A stretch of DNA of 64,000 bases, taken from positions 1-64,000 of the IMG/VR virus record IMGVR_UViG_3300032286_001614; one strand, 5' to 3'. The stretch's first letter is position 1, and each line of letters begins with the position of its first letter. The stretch comes from a virus. Of the stretch, positions 28,445 through 37,447 are shown in pieces. Under the pieces are notes generated by a model. It saw only the letters and a list, made by a program, of their open reading frames with translations, searched no databases and was not told where the DNA came from. A program made the translations under genes and the position numbers.

Positions 28445-31400
28445 TTACCTAGCAAAGAAAAAAGTAAAAGTCTGAGAAGTATCTTCTTTTGGTAATGTTT
28501 GAGATTCTAAATAAATACGCAAACACCAATTAGCTAACATTAAAGATGAGAAATTATCTTTTTTCGCTCTAGTTTTAGAAGTGCTTCTTTTCATTGATGA
28601 CGGAAGATCAAATGATTGACTGCCACTTGGAGTAGAAGTCACTTCTATTAATGCACATTCTTTTTTAGTTAAATCTATTAAGAAATCTTGATGCTCAATA
28701 AAAGAATATACACTCTCTGAATTTCCATTAGAATCTTTAAAATATGGATGAGTGTCTAATATGTTTGGTTTAAATTTAGACATTTCATCCGCTAATCCAT
28801 CAACGGCACCAGCTTTTCCTGCGAATAATATGTTTTTGTAATCTATACATGCTTGCAAATACTCAGCCGCCATTCTTTGCCAAGAACTTGAAAAGCCTTG
28901 TTTATGAACGATTCTTCTAGCTTGTAAATTATAACTCTTGGCTACTTGTTTAGATATATCAGTTTGATCGTTCTTATTGAATTCAGCATCAATATCCCTA
29001 AGTTCTATACCAGAATCTTTAAATAATTTAGTTTCATTAGCTTGTGCCGTAAATTCATTATCGCCTTGGCTGGCATCAACACCAATATAGACAATATTAA
29101 AATTTGTTAATATATAATGCAAGTAAGCAACGTGGTCTTTATGTGCTCCCCCAGCTACAGCATACGAGTGAACTAACATACCTATTTTTCTATCACCTTT
29201 ATCTACAATTTTTAGAACAGACATTGCAAAATCATCAGAAGCCTCTCCGCTTGATAAAGAAATATCTATACCTAAAACATATTCAGTACCTTTTTCACCA
29301 ACAATCTCAATACAAGGTCTCTGACCGTCTGGAACTGTGCATTCAGCCATTTTAGATGCTTTAAAATATCCAGAACTGTCAGATACGAATATTGCACCAT
29401 ATTCTCTATCAACAACATTTTGTGAAATATCTCCACTTTCCACATCTTTAATTATACCTGGATCTAACAAATCTTTTGGAATAGCTTTGTAACTAACTTG
29501 AGTAACGCTATATGTTGCAACTTTAAGGTCTTTTTCCTCGAAAGTTTCAATATTTTTAAGATATTGTTTATAAACCTTAAATAAATCCTCCCATTGATAA
29601 GAAGCTGAACTTAACAAAATCATTTTAGAAGTAGAGGCGAAAATTTCCCTATCCTCTTCTCTCATGAATCCACGCGAAATCAATTTATCTTCTAATTCAC
29701 GTAGTTGAAGCTTTTCTTTGATGTTACCACCACTTACTAAGAATGGTTTAAGAATGGTTTCTATGATACCAAGACTTAATAATAAAGCTTCGTCAATGAT
29801 TAGTCTTGAGCAGCGTAAACCTCTTAACCCTTCGCCACCAGATAATGGAACAGCTGTAATTGTCGAACCATTAATAAAGGTATATTTAAATATATCATTT
29901 CTACGAGAAAGATCACCTTCAAGACATTGTTTGAAAAGAACACCTTCTGGAGAATTAGATAATTTCTCTAAATTTTCAAGTATTCGACGACTAGAACGAA
30001 AATTTTGACTTACAATAAGAGTATGAGTTCCGGGATTAAAAATGCAATCCAATACAGCCCATAATCCAACTAATGTGCTATTATGGTTTATAAATCCATT
30101 AGACCAATACATTTCACCGTTTGGAACATTAAAGTCTAAGCAATCATGATCAAAATCCTCTATCTCCACAACTTCATCAAAAAAGAAATTTTCTTTTTGA
30201 ATTTCAAGTAGATTTTCATATTTTTTTTCATCAAATCCAGCTTTTTTAGCAAATTCTAAATAATTAGCTAAAGTACTGTAAGACAAATGTTTTTGATTTT
30301 TTGTGCGCCTGATATTATTACGCCATTCGTCAGAAAGAGCTTTGGGTAATCTTTGTCCTGCTTTAATTTCTCGTTGGAAAAATTCTTTTGCACCGGGAAT
30401 AACATCAATATTAGTGTTACGTTTTTTTTCTATATTTGCTCTTGATTGTTTTCTGCTTAAACGAAAACCAATTTTTTTATTAAATATATCTACATTTTCT
30501 CCAGATATATCTATATACCAAGCTTTTCCAAAATTAGATAGTGTTTTTCTTTTATAAAATCTTGAAATAATTCCAAACGATAATAGACTTAAATGAATTT
30601 GCTTTACTAATTCTTCAGAAGTTGAGCAATAACTAATGCCCCCTGTTTTATAACATGTTCCATCCGTATCAAAAAGCCCCATTAAATAAAACTTTAAAGA
30701 CTTCCTACATGCAAGAATTTTTTGCGGAATAACCTTATCGTAAGAAGTTGTTCTTTTTATGTTGTATTTATCAAATAACGGTTTAATTAATTTTGTCGAA
30801 AATTTTATATCAATTGCTTCAGATTTTTTCTTTTTTGTATAACTCATAATCTCCCAATTATTATATACCCAATCAATAATCTCTTGGTCTATAGTTGTTA
30901 AACATGCGCCCGAAGATTTAGAAGTATAAGAACCGTCTCCAGCTAACAATCCTAGAAAATAAGATTCTCTTTCTGAAAAATCACTAAAAGAATAGTTAAT
31001 TTCGTTTCTTGAAATACATACTCTATCTCCATCTTTTATTTCCGAGAATTTTTTCCAAACTATAGAACAAGTTTGGAAGTCTAATACTTTGATTAGGTGA
31101 TTAGTAGAGCCCTCAAGGAAATAACCATTGTTTGTTGTTACCCTTCTACATTTCTTTTTAGGCTGAATATATATTTTATCTGTTTTTTGCCAATCATTTC
31201 CATTCCATAAATAAATAGGATCAATATCTTTCCATCCCTCTATTTCAAAGGATAAATTTGGAAGCAAATCAGTTATTGTAATAATGCCAATATCTTTTGC
31301 AAGTAGTTTAGTGTTATTATGATAACTGAGCGTTTTGCCGCTACCCCTCCCCCAAACAGCTAAATTATAATTGCAATGAAACCAACTTTTTAGCAAGATA

Positions 31401-31582
31401 GCCTGACGAGGATGAAGTTTTACGCCGAATAAAATCTCAATCGTAAACTGAATATTATACATTAAGAATTGTCCAAGCCAATACTTTGCTTTTTCTTCAT
31501 CAAGTTCTCCCTTGAATAAAGCTAATTCTTTATTTATATCTACTATTCCACCTTTATCCCATTGAGGTTCAATCCAAGCCAT
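28445..31582 (-). CDS. terL: Terminase large subunit interrupted by an intein (1045 aa; 627 after splicing)
   Basis: Packaging motor ATPase and nuclease. The Walker A motif is split: WGRGSGK ends at residue 83 and STLVGL resumes at 502, so removal of 418 residues restores GRGSGKSTLVG. Walker B is RLIIDEA. The RuvC-like nuclease starts with LGIDIS and continues with IYIGVDASQGD and a DGLADEMSKF segment. The mature length fits the family. It ends 48 bases before the portal gene and follows the ERCC4-nuclease gene. No separate promoter is visible. Confidence 0.92.
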   Translation of the reverse strand: MAWIEPQWDKGGIVDINKELALFKGELDEEKAKYWLGQFLMYNIQFTIEILFGVKLHPRQAILLKSWFHCNYNLAVWGRGSGKTLSYHNNTKLLAKDIGIITITDLLPNLSFEIEGWKDIDPIYLWNGNDWQKTDKIYIQPKKKCRRVTTNNGYFLEGSTNHLIKVLDFQTCSIVWKKFSEIKDGDRVCISRNEINYSFSDFSERESYFLGLLAGDGSYTSKSSGACLTTIDQEIIDWVYNNWEIMSYTKKKKSEAIDIKFSTKLIKPLFDKYNIKRTTSYDKVIPQKILACRKSLKFYLMGLFDTDGTCYKTGGISYCSTSEELVKQIHLSLLSFGIISRFYKRKTLSNFGKAWYIDISGENVDIFNKKIGFRLSRKQSRANIEKKRNTNIDVIPGAKEFFQREIKAGQRLPKALSDEWRNNIRRTKNQKHLSYSTLANYLEFAKKAGFDEKKYENLLEIQKENFFFDEVVEIEDFDHDCLDFNVPNGEMYWSNGFINHNSTLVGLWAVLDCIFNPGTHTLIVSQNFRSSRRILENLEKLSNSPEGVLFKQCLEGDLSRRNDIFKYTFINGSTITAVPLSGGEGLRGLRCSRLIIDEALLLSLGIIETILKPFLVSGGNIKEKLQLRELEDKLISRGFMREEDREIFASTSKMILLSSASYQWEDLFKVYKQYLKNIETFEEKDLKVATYSVTQVSYKAIPKDLLDPGIIKDVESGDISQNVVDREYGAIFVSDSSGYFKASKMAECTVPDGQRPCIEIVGEKGTEYVLGIDISLSSGEASDDFAMSVLKIVDKGDRKIGMLVHSYAVAGGAHKDHVAYLHYILTNFNIVYIGVDASQGDNEFTAQANETKLFKDSGIELRDIDAEFNKNDQTDISKQVAKSYNLQARRIVHKQGFSSSWQRMAAEYLQACIDYKNILFAGKAGAVDGLADEMSKFKPNILDTHPYFKDSNGNSESVYSFIEHQDFLIDLTKKECALIEVTSTPSGSQSFDLPSSMKRSTSKTRAKKDNFSSLMLANWCLRIYLESQTLPKEDTSQTFTFFFAR
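30080..31333 (-). other. Intein with LAGLIDADG endonuclease in TerL
   Basis: Residues 84-501 of TerL. Block A is TLSYHNNTKLL, aligning with the CLSYDTEIL start of classical inteins but with Thr in place of Cys/Ser. Block B is GSTNHLIKV. LAGLIDADG motifs are LGLLAGDGS (about 210) and LMGLFDTDGT (about 300). The end is GFINHN followed by Ser+1. Insertion at the P-loop means an unspliced TerL would be inactive. Whether Thr1 supports splicing is open; a class 3-like route is another possibility. Confidence 0.9.
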
Positions 31583-31598
31583 ATTTTTTTATTTTAAA

Positions 31599-32510
31599 TT
31601 ATAATTTACCAATCTCATAGAAGTATTGCAAATCAACGGTCTTAACTTCATCTCCCATTTCAAATAGTTTAATTAAAATACGAGAGGCTTCTTTACGACC
31701 ATCGACAAATAAAAACTGTATGTTATCAAATTCCTTTATACAATCTCTTATATTTTTAAATACATGGTCTGGGCTAACTTTTGCAAATCTTGTCTCATAT
31801 TGATAATCAAAAGATAATGATTTATTTATATCTTTTTCTATTAAAATAATTAAATAAGCATTGGCTTCTTTAGCTCTAGCCATTTCTTTTTTAAGTCTTT
31901 CTATGTCTTTCCCAAATGAACCTACTAAATCATTCAAAGATTTTCTTTCGATTCTTATTCCTTTATCTAAATCTCCTGCCAAAGCATAGTCACCAAACTT
32001 CAATGTATCTACATAAGAATTTTTAAGAGATAAAGCCGCTTGCTCTCTAGTGTCGATTATAATCTTATAATCTTTTGGCAATTGAGTTGTGATTATCTCT
32101 TTTTTATAGTCAAATTTTATATCAAATCCAATACTTTTGCAGATTTCAGCGTAATCTGAATATTTTTCAAAATATCGAATATTGGGTGAATATAAACTTC
32201 TTAATTCAATATGATGTGGCGCACGAACAAGTTTTTTTTCTTCTTTTCTATATTTGAGATAATTTTTACCCCATTCAATACCTTTATCTGGATAAAGATT
32301 GCACCATTTATTTAGATTTTTTTTATCAATAAAATCTGATATGATATAAGTTTTATAATTCTTATATTCTATTTTTTCGCCTGTAAGTAAATCAAATCTT
32401 GGAAAATATTTTTCCCAATAGTCTTTTTGCGATATTTTTAATTTGCGCAAATGACCATGTAAATAATTTACATCTTCATGCTCAGTATTATCTATCGCAC
32501 ACTTAACCAT
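31599..32510 (-). CDS. ERCC4-family nuclease with MucR-like N-terminus, 303 aa
   Basis: Residues about 148-240 carry the XPF/ERCC4 nuclease signature: IIIDTREQ (D153), FGDYALAG, and IERKSLNDLVGSF (E188, R189, K190). The family cuts branched or structured DNA using metal ions. Residues about 1-37 (C4, GHLRKLKISQKDYWEKYF) resemble a degenerate MucR-type zinc finger lacking the second Cys. Lies just before terL and overlaps the preceding gene by 8 bases, so it may resolve branched DNA before packaging. That role is inference. Confidence 0.8.
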   Translation of the reverse strand: MVKCAIDNTEHEDVNYLHGHLRKLKISQKDYWEKYFPRFDLLTGEKIEYKNYKTYIISDFIDKKNLNKWCNLYPDKGIEWGKNYLKYRKEEKKLVRAPHHIELRSLYSPNIRYFEKYSDYAEICKSIGFDIKFDYKKEIITTQLPKDYKIIIDTREQAALSLKNSYVDTLKFGDYALAGDLDKGIRIERKSLNDLVGSFGKDIERLKKEMARAKEANAYLIILIEKDINKSLSFDYQYETRFAKVSPDHVFKNIRDCIKEFDNIQFLFVDGRKEASRILIKLFEMGDEVKTVDLQYFYEIGKL

Positions 32511-33624
32511 ATTTAGCTCTTTCTTTTGTTATTCCACCTATGAGTGCAATTACTGATTCCATGTTAGATAACTCATCAACTTCAGTAGCTTCAAGCATTT
32601 TTTGTTTTTCTGCTAATTTGAGTAACTGAATTCTTTTTTCTTCTTGTTTAACGGCATCAATAAGATTAATAATAGTTGCACTTTGTTGTATTCTATCTTT
32701 AATTCTTTTCGATCTATCACCAACAAGTTTCTCTAAAAGACTTTGATATGTTTTTTTTGATTGATTTAATTTATCTCTTTGATTATTAATCGACTCATTA
32801 AAGGTCATTGTTAAGGCTTTCTTTTCAACTCCTTCTCCTTTTAATGCTTCTTCTAACTGATTATCCATCAACTGAATAATTCTTTCTATTTGAGTAATTG
32901 TAACTATCTCAGAGCAAAGTGCAATATAATTATCAACTTCTTCTTCTAGAAGATCTGGTTTATCATAGCAATATCTAATAAATGATGATTCATAAAGATT
33001 TCTATCTGATTCTCTTGTATATTTAGATGCTTGCTGAATAAATCTTTCAGTATACATATATCCTAAAAGAGCTTGTAAATTTTTTATATCAATCGATCTT
33101 AAATCATTTTTATCTAAAACTTTACTTTTATCTCCGTTGAATTTAAAACGATATTTATTTACTCTGGTTACTAATCTATCAATCGAAGTTGGAGGTTGAT
33201 AATCATCCCCATCACTTAATTTTTCATCATCAGGGATTTTATCTGGATCTATTTCCATACAGTAATTATACATAGCCTTAGATTCTGTATGTAATCTAGT
33301 TAATCTCTGATTATTAAAAGCAACTCTGGCTAATTCAAGCCAACTCATAGAACCTAAATTATTCCTAGCAAGTAATTTTTGCTCTGGTGTTAATTCTATT
33401 AAATTATCACCCTTTTCATACTTTGTAGTCTTAATTTTCGCATCAGGATTCATTTGCGAAATATAAGCCTTTATCGCTCTACCTTCTCTTGTAAGACCTG
33501 TAAGATTAATATTATTAAAAGCTCTTTTTGTTAATTCTTTTAAATTTATCTTATCCCAATTTTCATCAAGAAATTTTTTTTGCTCATCTGTTAAAATTAT
33601 TTCTTCTTTTTCAGAATCACTCAT
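32503..33624 (-). CDS. Terminase small subunit candidate, 373 aa
   Basis: The N-terminal region contains two copies of a roughly 45-residue helical unit: LTDEQKKFLDENWDKINLKE...TREGRAIKAYI (about 11-57) and LTPEQKLLARNNLGSMSWLE...HTESKAMYNYC (about 78-122). They look like paired HTH DNA-binding repeats. A long coiled coil follows (about 245-345). DNA-binding repeats plus an oligomerising helix region next to terL fit a small terminase, but no homology was tested. Overlaps both neighbours. Confidence 0.45.
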   Translation of the reverse strand: MSDSEKEEIILTDEQKKFLDENWDKINLKELTKRAFNNINLTGLTREGRAIKAYISQMNPDAKIKTTKYEKGDNLIELTPEQKLLARNNLGSMSWLELARVAFNNQRLTRLHTESKAMYNYCMEIDPDKIPDDEKLSDGDDYQPPTSIDRLVTRVNKYRFKFNGDKSKVLDKNDLRSIDIKNLQALLGYMYTERFIQQASKYTRESDRNLYESSFIRYCYDKPDLLEEEVDNYIALCSEIVTITQIERIIQLMDNQLEEALKGEGVEKKALTMTFNESINNQRDKLNQSKKTYQSLLEKLVGDRSKRIKDRIQQSATIINLIDAVKQEEKRIQLLKLAEKQKMLEATEVDELSNMESVIALIGGITKERAKYG

Positions 33625-34298
33625 TGTATATTTCCTTCTTCAAAAATAATTATTTTAGCAGCTTCAACTATTTTTTTTCTAGTTTTATTTATAGTTTGAT
33701 AACCATAAATATTTGAATTTGTAGCTTGTTTAAATTTTAAAATTTTACCAACTTCTTCCATTGATTTATGCTCAGTAAAAAGCAACTTATATATTTTTAA
33801 CTCTTGTAAAGTTAAATAATTTGGCATTTTTTCATCTAGAAGTTTTTTATAATCATCTATATCTATAAAATCATTTTGTATATTATTAACTTCCTGAATA
33901 TGAGCATCTAAAGACAATCCTTGTTTTATATTATATTCTGATTCTTTTTTTCTTTTCCATTTTTTGAAAAGAGGGCACTCTTCACATTGTTTCCCGCTTC
34001 TAGTAAATCCGCAATAACTATCACCTAAATTAAATTGACAACCTTGAACACATGGCCGTGCAAATTTTTGTAAATTATCACGTAAAATATTTATTATTGT
34101 ATTACTTATAAGTCTATTTACCCAGTGTGTAAATTCCCCTTTTTCTGGATTAAAAGTTTTATATTTATTAAATATTCTAATCAATAACATCTGAGAAACA
34201 TCTTCAAATGCAAGAGATGATAATGTCCAATTTGATTTTCGTTTATTTATTTCCACCATTATTGATGGAATCATTTCTTCAAAAATGGGTTTCTTCAT
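33621..34298 (-). CDS. Phage sigma-like transcription factor with Cys cluster, 225 aa
   Basis: Residues about 30-75 match sigma70 region 2 (FEDVSQMLLIRIFNKYKTFN, FTHWVNRLISNTIINILRD). Residues about 165-215 are region-4-like (LTLQELKIYKLLFTEHKSMEEVGKIL). Between them lies a cysteine cluster (C83, C87, C96, C105, C108) likely to bind zinc. Sigma-like factors of this size direct late transcription in T4-type phages. It is the natural candidate for recognising the AGTGTA elements of this late block; that link is inference. Confidence 0.75.
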   Translation of the reverse strand: MKKPIFEEMIPSIMVEINKRKSNWTLSSLAFEDVSQMLLIRIFNKYKTFNPEKGEFTHWVNRLISNTIINILRDNLQKFARPCVQGCQFNLGDSYCGFTRSGKQCEECPLFKKWKRKKESEYNIKQGLSLDAHIQEVNNIQNDFIDIDDYKKLLDEKMPNYLTLQELKIYKLLFTEHKSMEEVGKILKFKQATNSNIYGYQTINKTRKKIVEAAKIIIFEEGNIQ

Positions 34299-34304
34299 TA
34301 AGAA

Positions 34305-34682
34305 TTAATCTAGTTTTTCTTGATGGAAATAAGCCTTTGAAGATACTTCTATATCCGATGGAAGTTGCTCATTAAAACTAATATTAGGAATTTTTGCGCC
34401 ATCTCTAAGAGATCCAATTGTAAATTTTTTTTGATTTTCTATAACTATATCCGAAGATGAAGGATGAATTATTTCTCCGTTAAATTCCTCATCATCTTCA
34501 TATACTATCTTAGTTTTAGTAACAGGACGCTTTTTCTTTACAATTAAAACCTCTTCTTCTACTTCATTTGAAAATGTTTTTAATGCAGAACTTAATGGTT
34601 TTTCACATTTTGAACAAACTTTATTTTCCCTCTGATTAGGAGTTCCGCAATGTGAACAATAGCGTTTATTTATAAGATTCAT
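34305..34682 (-). CDS. Zinc-ribbon protein, 125 aa
   Basis: An N-terminal zinc ribbon, C9xxC12 and C23xxC26, is followed by a disordered acidic/basic middle (KKKRPVTKTK, EDDEEFNGE). Six bases before the sigma-like gene, so co-transcribed. Could be a transcription accessory factor, a guess from context. AGTGTA lies 3 bases before the ATG. Confidence 0.65.
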   Translation of the reverse strand: MNLINKRYCSHCGTPNQRENKVCSKCEKPLSSALKTFSNEVEEEVLIVKKKRPVTKTKIVYEDDEEFNGEIIHPSSSDIVIENQKKFTIGSLRDGAKIPNISFNEQLPSDIEVSSKAYFHQEKLD

Positions 34683-34684
34683 AT

Positions 34685-34690
34685 TACACT
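34685..34690 (-). promoter_or_regulatory. Late-type element AGTGTA
   Basis: AGTGTA ending two bases before the ATG at 34682. A start site downstream of this element would give a near-leaderless mRNA or lie within the gene. Confidence 0.5.
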
Positions 34691-34764
34691 AATAATACAT
34701 AAAATCATATCAAAATGTCAAATTTAATCACCTAGAAGTTAAAGTATTTATTTATACTAAGTAA

Positions 34765-36660
34765 TTAAGATGAAATTTCCTGAAGAATTGAATTAGATAA
34801 GCGTTTATTAAAATAAAAAATACGAGCTATAGTTCCATATAATCCATAACCATTAACTGGGGCTGCACCTAATCTCATTATAACTGGAGATGGAAGTGCT
34901 CCAAGATTATCTGTGCTTACAGCAGAACCCGAACAAGAAAAAGAAAAGTCATCAGTTTTTATAGCTAAAGCTGCTTTTACTGAAGTGCTTGATAAGTTTG
35001 TTAGATTTGCAACATTTGATCCGCCAACTGCAACAACTGCACGGGATGCAGAACCAGATTCAAGTTGAATATAAATACGATTATTCAGGCTATTATCATC
35101 TATTGTTAAAATAGTTGCAACTGAAGTATTAGCAGCAAATGCTTCTATATAAATAGTTCCTTCATCTTGTCTATAAAAATTATATAAATTTTTAGTATTT
35201 ACATTAACGATATCTGTAGATCTTGTAGCAGATGCTCCTACAGTTGGAATATAAGAACTAGCAAATGCACCAAGTTCAATCTGAACTTTATCTATTGTTA
35301 TATCTAAAACCGATCCATTAGTATGAAATCTAAAACTAGCAAAACTACTTGAAGATGCAACGAAAGTAGTTGATAAACGAACCCAAGAACCAACTGGCAT
35401 ATTAGTAGTATCAAATTGACATACATTTGATCCGGTTCCATCAACCGCAATAAATATAGAGCCAGATGCACTTGTGTTTCTCTTAAACCAAGCTGATATT
35501 GAATAAGTGCTACCAGATATAAATACGGTTGATGCGTTAGCTCCTAATGCACCATTTGGATTAGACGAAGCCGCTGTTGTTCTAGCGGCAGTATATTTTC
35601 CATTAACTCCTATATCTGATGCCCAGACAGATCCAGTATTTGCTATCCATCCTACGGGTGCAGAAGGAGAACCAGTCCAACCAGTAAACTCGGAATAAGT
35701 TATCAAGTTAGTTCGCGATTCCTCAATTAGTAGACCAAGTGGATTTTTAGTAATTGTATCATAAGTAAATCTTGGTCCATAATAAGATGAAGATGTTGTT
35801 ATTAAATAAGATCTTGCCGAAGAATATCTTTCTAATTGCGCACCCCAAACATAAATACTGCTTAATCCATCACCATCATATATTGCACTATACCCACTAT
35901 CTAGCATTTGTATTTTTACATTCTGACTTGTTCCAGCTCCTCTTATAGCAGTTAAACTAATTCTATACCATCCATTAGGCAATGCGTTTATACTAGCTGA
36001 TGATGAAGTCCATGATCCTGCTTGTGATGTTGATACTATCTGTCCTGATGTTAAATCAAAATCTGCATAAACATCTGCAGTAGTTAGATCTGTCATGTCT
36101 AACCTAACGCCAAATCTTTCTTTCGCTTTAACATATACAGAAAAAGTATGGACCCCCAAAGCAGTAGAAACAGTTTGATTTATCTCATGCGTTGAACCAA
36201 CACTACTATCTTCTACTAATTGAGTCGCAGAATATGTTTGAATAGGTGATTTTATATTAATAGGACTATCTGACATTAAATATGGACTTGCTCGACTACT
36301 TGTCCAGCTAACATTGAATGCTTCACTTCTTAATAATAAATTCTCAGGCCCATATGCAGGTAAACCATTGTTATCAATTTGAATTGCTGCACTTGCTCTT
36401 GAAAAATTTATAACTTGACCATCAATAGGATTTAAATCTGGACATAATATAAAATCTCTATAAAATAATAAATTTTTAAAAATATCATTCTTTTTGTTAA
36501 ATTCAATTAATTTATTTGAATTTAAAATTTGCCCCATAAAAGGAGTTGCATATAAATCTCTTGCTTTTTTAACAAGAAATTTTAGTTCTCTATTTATTTT
36601 AAAAAAAGATTGTGGATCTTTATTATTTTTATTTTTTGAAAATTTTTTTTGATAAGGCAT
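34765..36660 (-). CDS. Tail fibre/spike protein with lectin-like domains, 631 aa
   Basis: After a helical N-terminus (about 1-65) comes VINFSRASAAIQID and ENLLLRSEAFN, then tandem concanavalin/LamG- or CBM-like beta-sandwich domains, each ending in a GLLIEESRTNLITYSEF-type motif, and a C-terminal sandwich (RIFYFNKRLS). The same arrangement occurs in 37448-40153. Such proteins bind surface sugars of the host. Nearly all Ser/Thr/Ala beta structure. Confidence 0.7.
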   Translation of the reverse strand: MPYQKKFSKNKNNKDPQSFFKINRELKFLVKKARDLYATPFMGQILNSNKLIEFNKKNDIFKNLLFYRDFILCPDLNPIDGQVINFSRASAAIQIDNNGLPAYGPENLLLRSEAFNVSWTSSRASPYLMSDSPINIKSPIQTYSATQLVEDSSVGSTHEINQTVSTALGVHTFSVYVKAKERFGVRLDMTDLTTADVYADFDLTSGQIVSTSQAGSWTSSSASINALPNGWYRISLTAIRGAGTSQNVKIQMLDSGYSAIYDGDGLSSIYVWGAQLERYSSARSYLITTSSSYYGPRFTYDTITKNPLGLLIEESRTNLITYSEFTGWTGSPSAPVGWIANTGSVWASDIGVNGKYTAARTTAASSNPNGALGANASTVFISGSTYSISAWFKRNTSASGSIFIAVDGTGSNVCQFDTTNMPVGSWVRLSTTFVASSSSFASFRFHTNGSVLDITIDKVQIELGAFASSYIPTVGASATRSTDIVNVNTKNLYNFYRQDEGTIYIEAFAANTSVATILTIDDNSLNNRIYIQLESGSASRAVVAVGGSNVANLTNLSSTSVKAALAIKTDDFSFSCSGSAVSTDNLGALPSPVIMRLGAAPVNGYGLYGTIARIFYFNKRLSNSILQEISS

Positions 36661-36664
36661 AATT

Positions 36665-36931
36665 TTACAGAAAAACTCTTATAGGATTTAATGGAGCCTC
36701 TATACGAAACTCTTCAAGCCCAGAAGGAATAACAAACGAATCAGAAAGAACTCTTAAATTCCAATGATAAAAATCTTCATCTTCTTTTATTTTTCCAATA
36801 ACGTCTATCGCATAATCATTTGCAAATTGATTAAAAATTAATTCATTTTCTCCACTAACAATAAAACCAGCATCTAATGCTGATTGATATGCTACTCCAG
36901 AATTCGTAAATTTATAATATATAGTATCCAT
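36665..36931 (-). CDS. Small fibre-associated protein, 88 aa
   Basis: Acidic protein with IIYYKF-like start and ending PLNPIRVFL. Lies 4 bases upstream of the fibre gene 34765-36660 and is likely co-translated. Could be a fibre chaperone or a small tail part; no family recognised. Confidence 0.55.
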   Translation of the reverse strand: MDTIYYKFTNSGVAYQSALDAGFIVSGENELIFNQFANDYAIDVIGKIKEDEDFYHWNLRVLSDSFVIPSGLEEFRIEAPLNPIRVFL

Positions 36932-36948
36932 AGTTTATATTTTTTAGA

Positions 36949-37425
36949 TTATTTATTATTTATAGGAAAAAGTGCAATATTTGATACATGACCAATATAG
37001 TTATATGGTGTTACAAATCCGATACCACCATCTTCAGATCTATCCTTATCATGATTATTAATTCCAAAAGCAATAAATCCACGATCATCTTGTTCGCCAA
37101 GTCGATGAATAATTTTTTTTCCATATCTTGAATAAATTACAACATAACCAGATTTTAATTCTGAATATGGCATTTTATCTAATCCAGCGTATGCAACAAT
37201 AATTTTGCTACCAAGTGGATGAATAGGTATTAAAGGAGCCATACTACCAGTTCCTGATACTGGAATTATAATTAATTCAAGTTTTTTTAATGAATCTTGA
37301 GCCTTTTCTGATGATTCAAATGTTCTAGCAATAGGAAGAGGTTCTAATTTAGGACCACATCCATAAAAAAATATTGATAAAAATAAAGCAATATATATTA
37401 TTTTTATTTTTTTTATTTTATTCAT
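36949..37425 (-). CDS. S26 signal-peptidase-like lipoprotein, 158 aa
   Basis: The ATG at 37425 is chosen over one at 37470 that would overlap the preceding gene and spoil the signal peptide. The start is a basic segment, hydrophobic core and lipobox ending FFYGC, a typical lipoprotein signal. The mature part carries GTGSMAPLIP (nucleophile-Ser motif), VVIYSRYGKKIIHRLG (candidate Lys and the HR motif) and GINNHDKDRSEDGG, the order seen in signal peptidase I and LexA/S24-S26 proteases. Unusual as cargo between two fibre genes. It may process a fibre or a host envelope protein; unproven. Confidence 0.65.
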   Translation of the reverse strand: MNKIKKIKIIYIALFLSIFFYGCGPKLEPLPIARTFESSEKAQDSLKKLELIIIPVSGTGSMAPLIPIHPLGSKIIVAYAGLDKMPYSELKSGYVVIYSRYGKKIIHRLGEQDDRGFIAFGINNHDKDRSEDGGIGFVTPYNYIGHVSNIALFPINNK

Positions 37426-37447
37426 GATTTTAATAATTAGTATTAAA

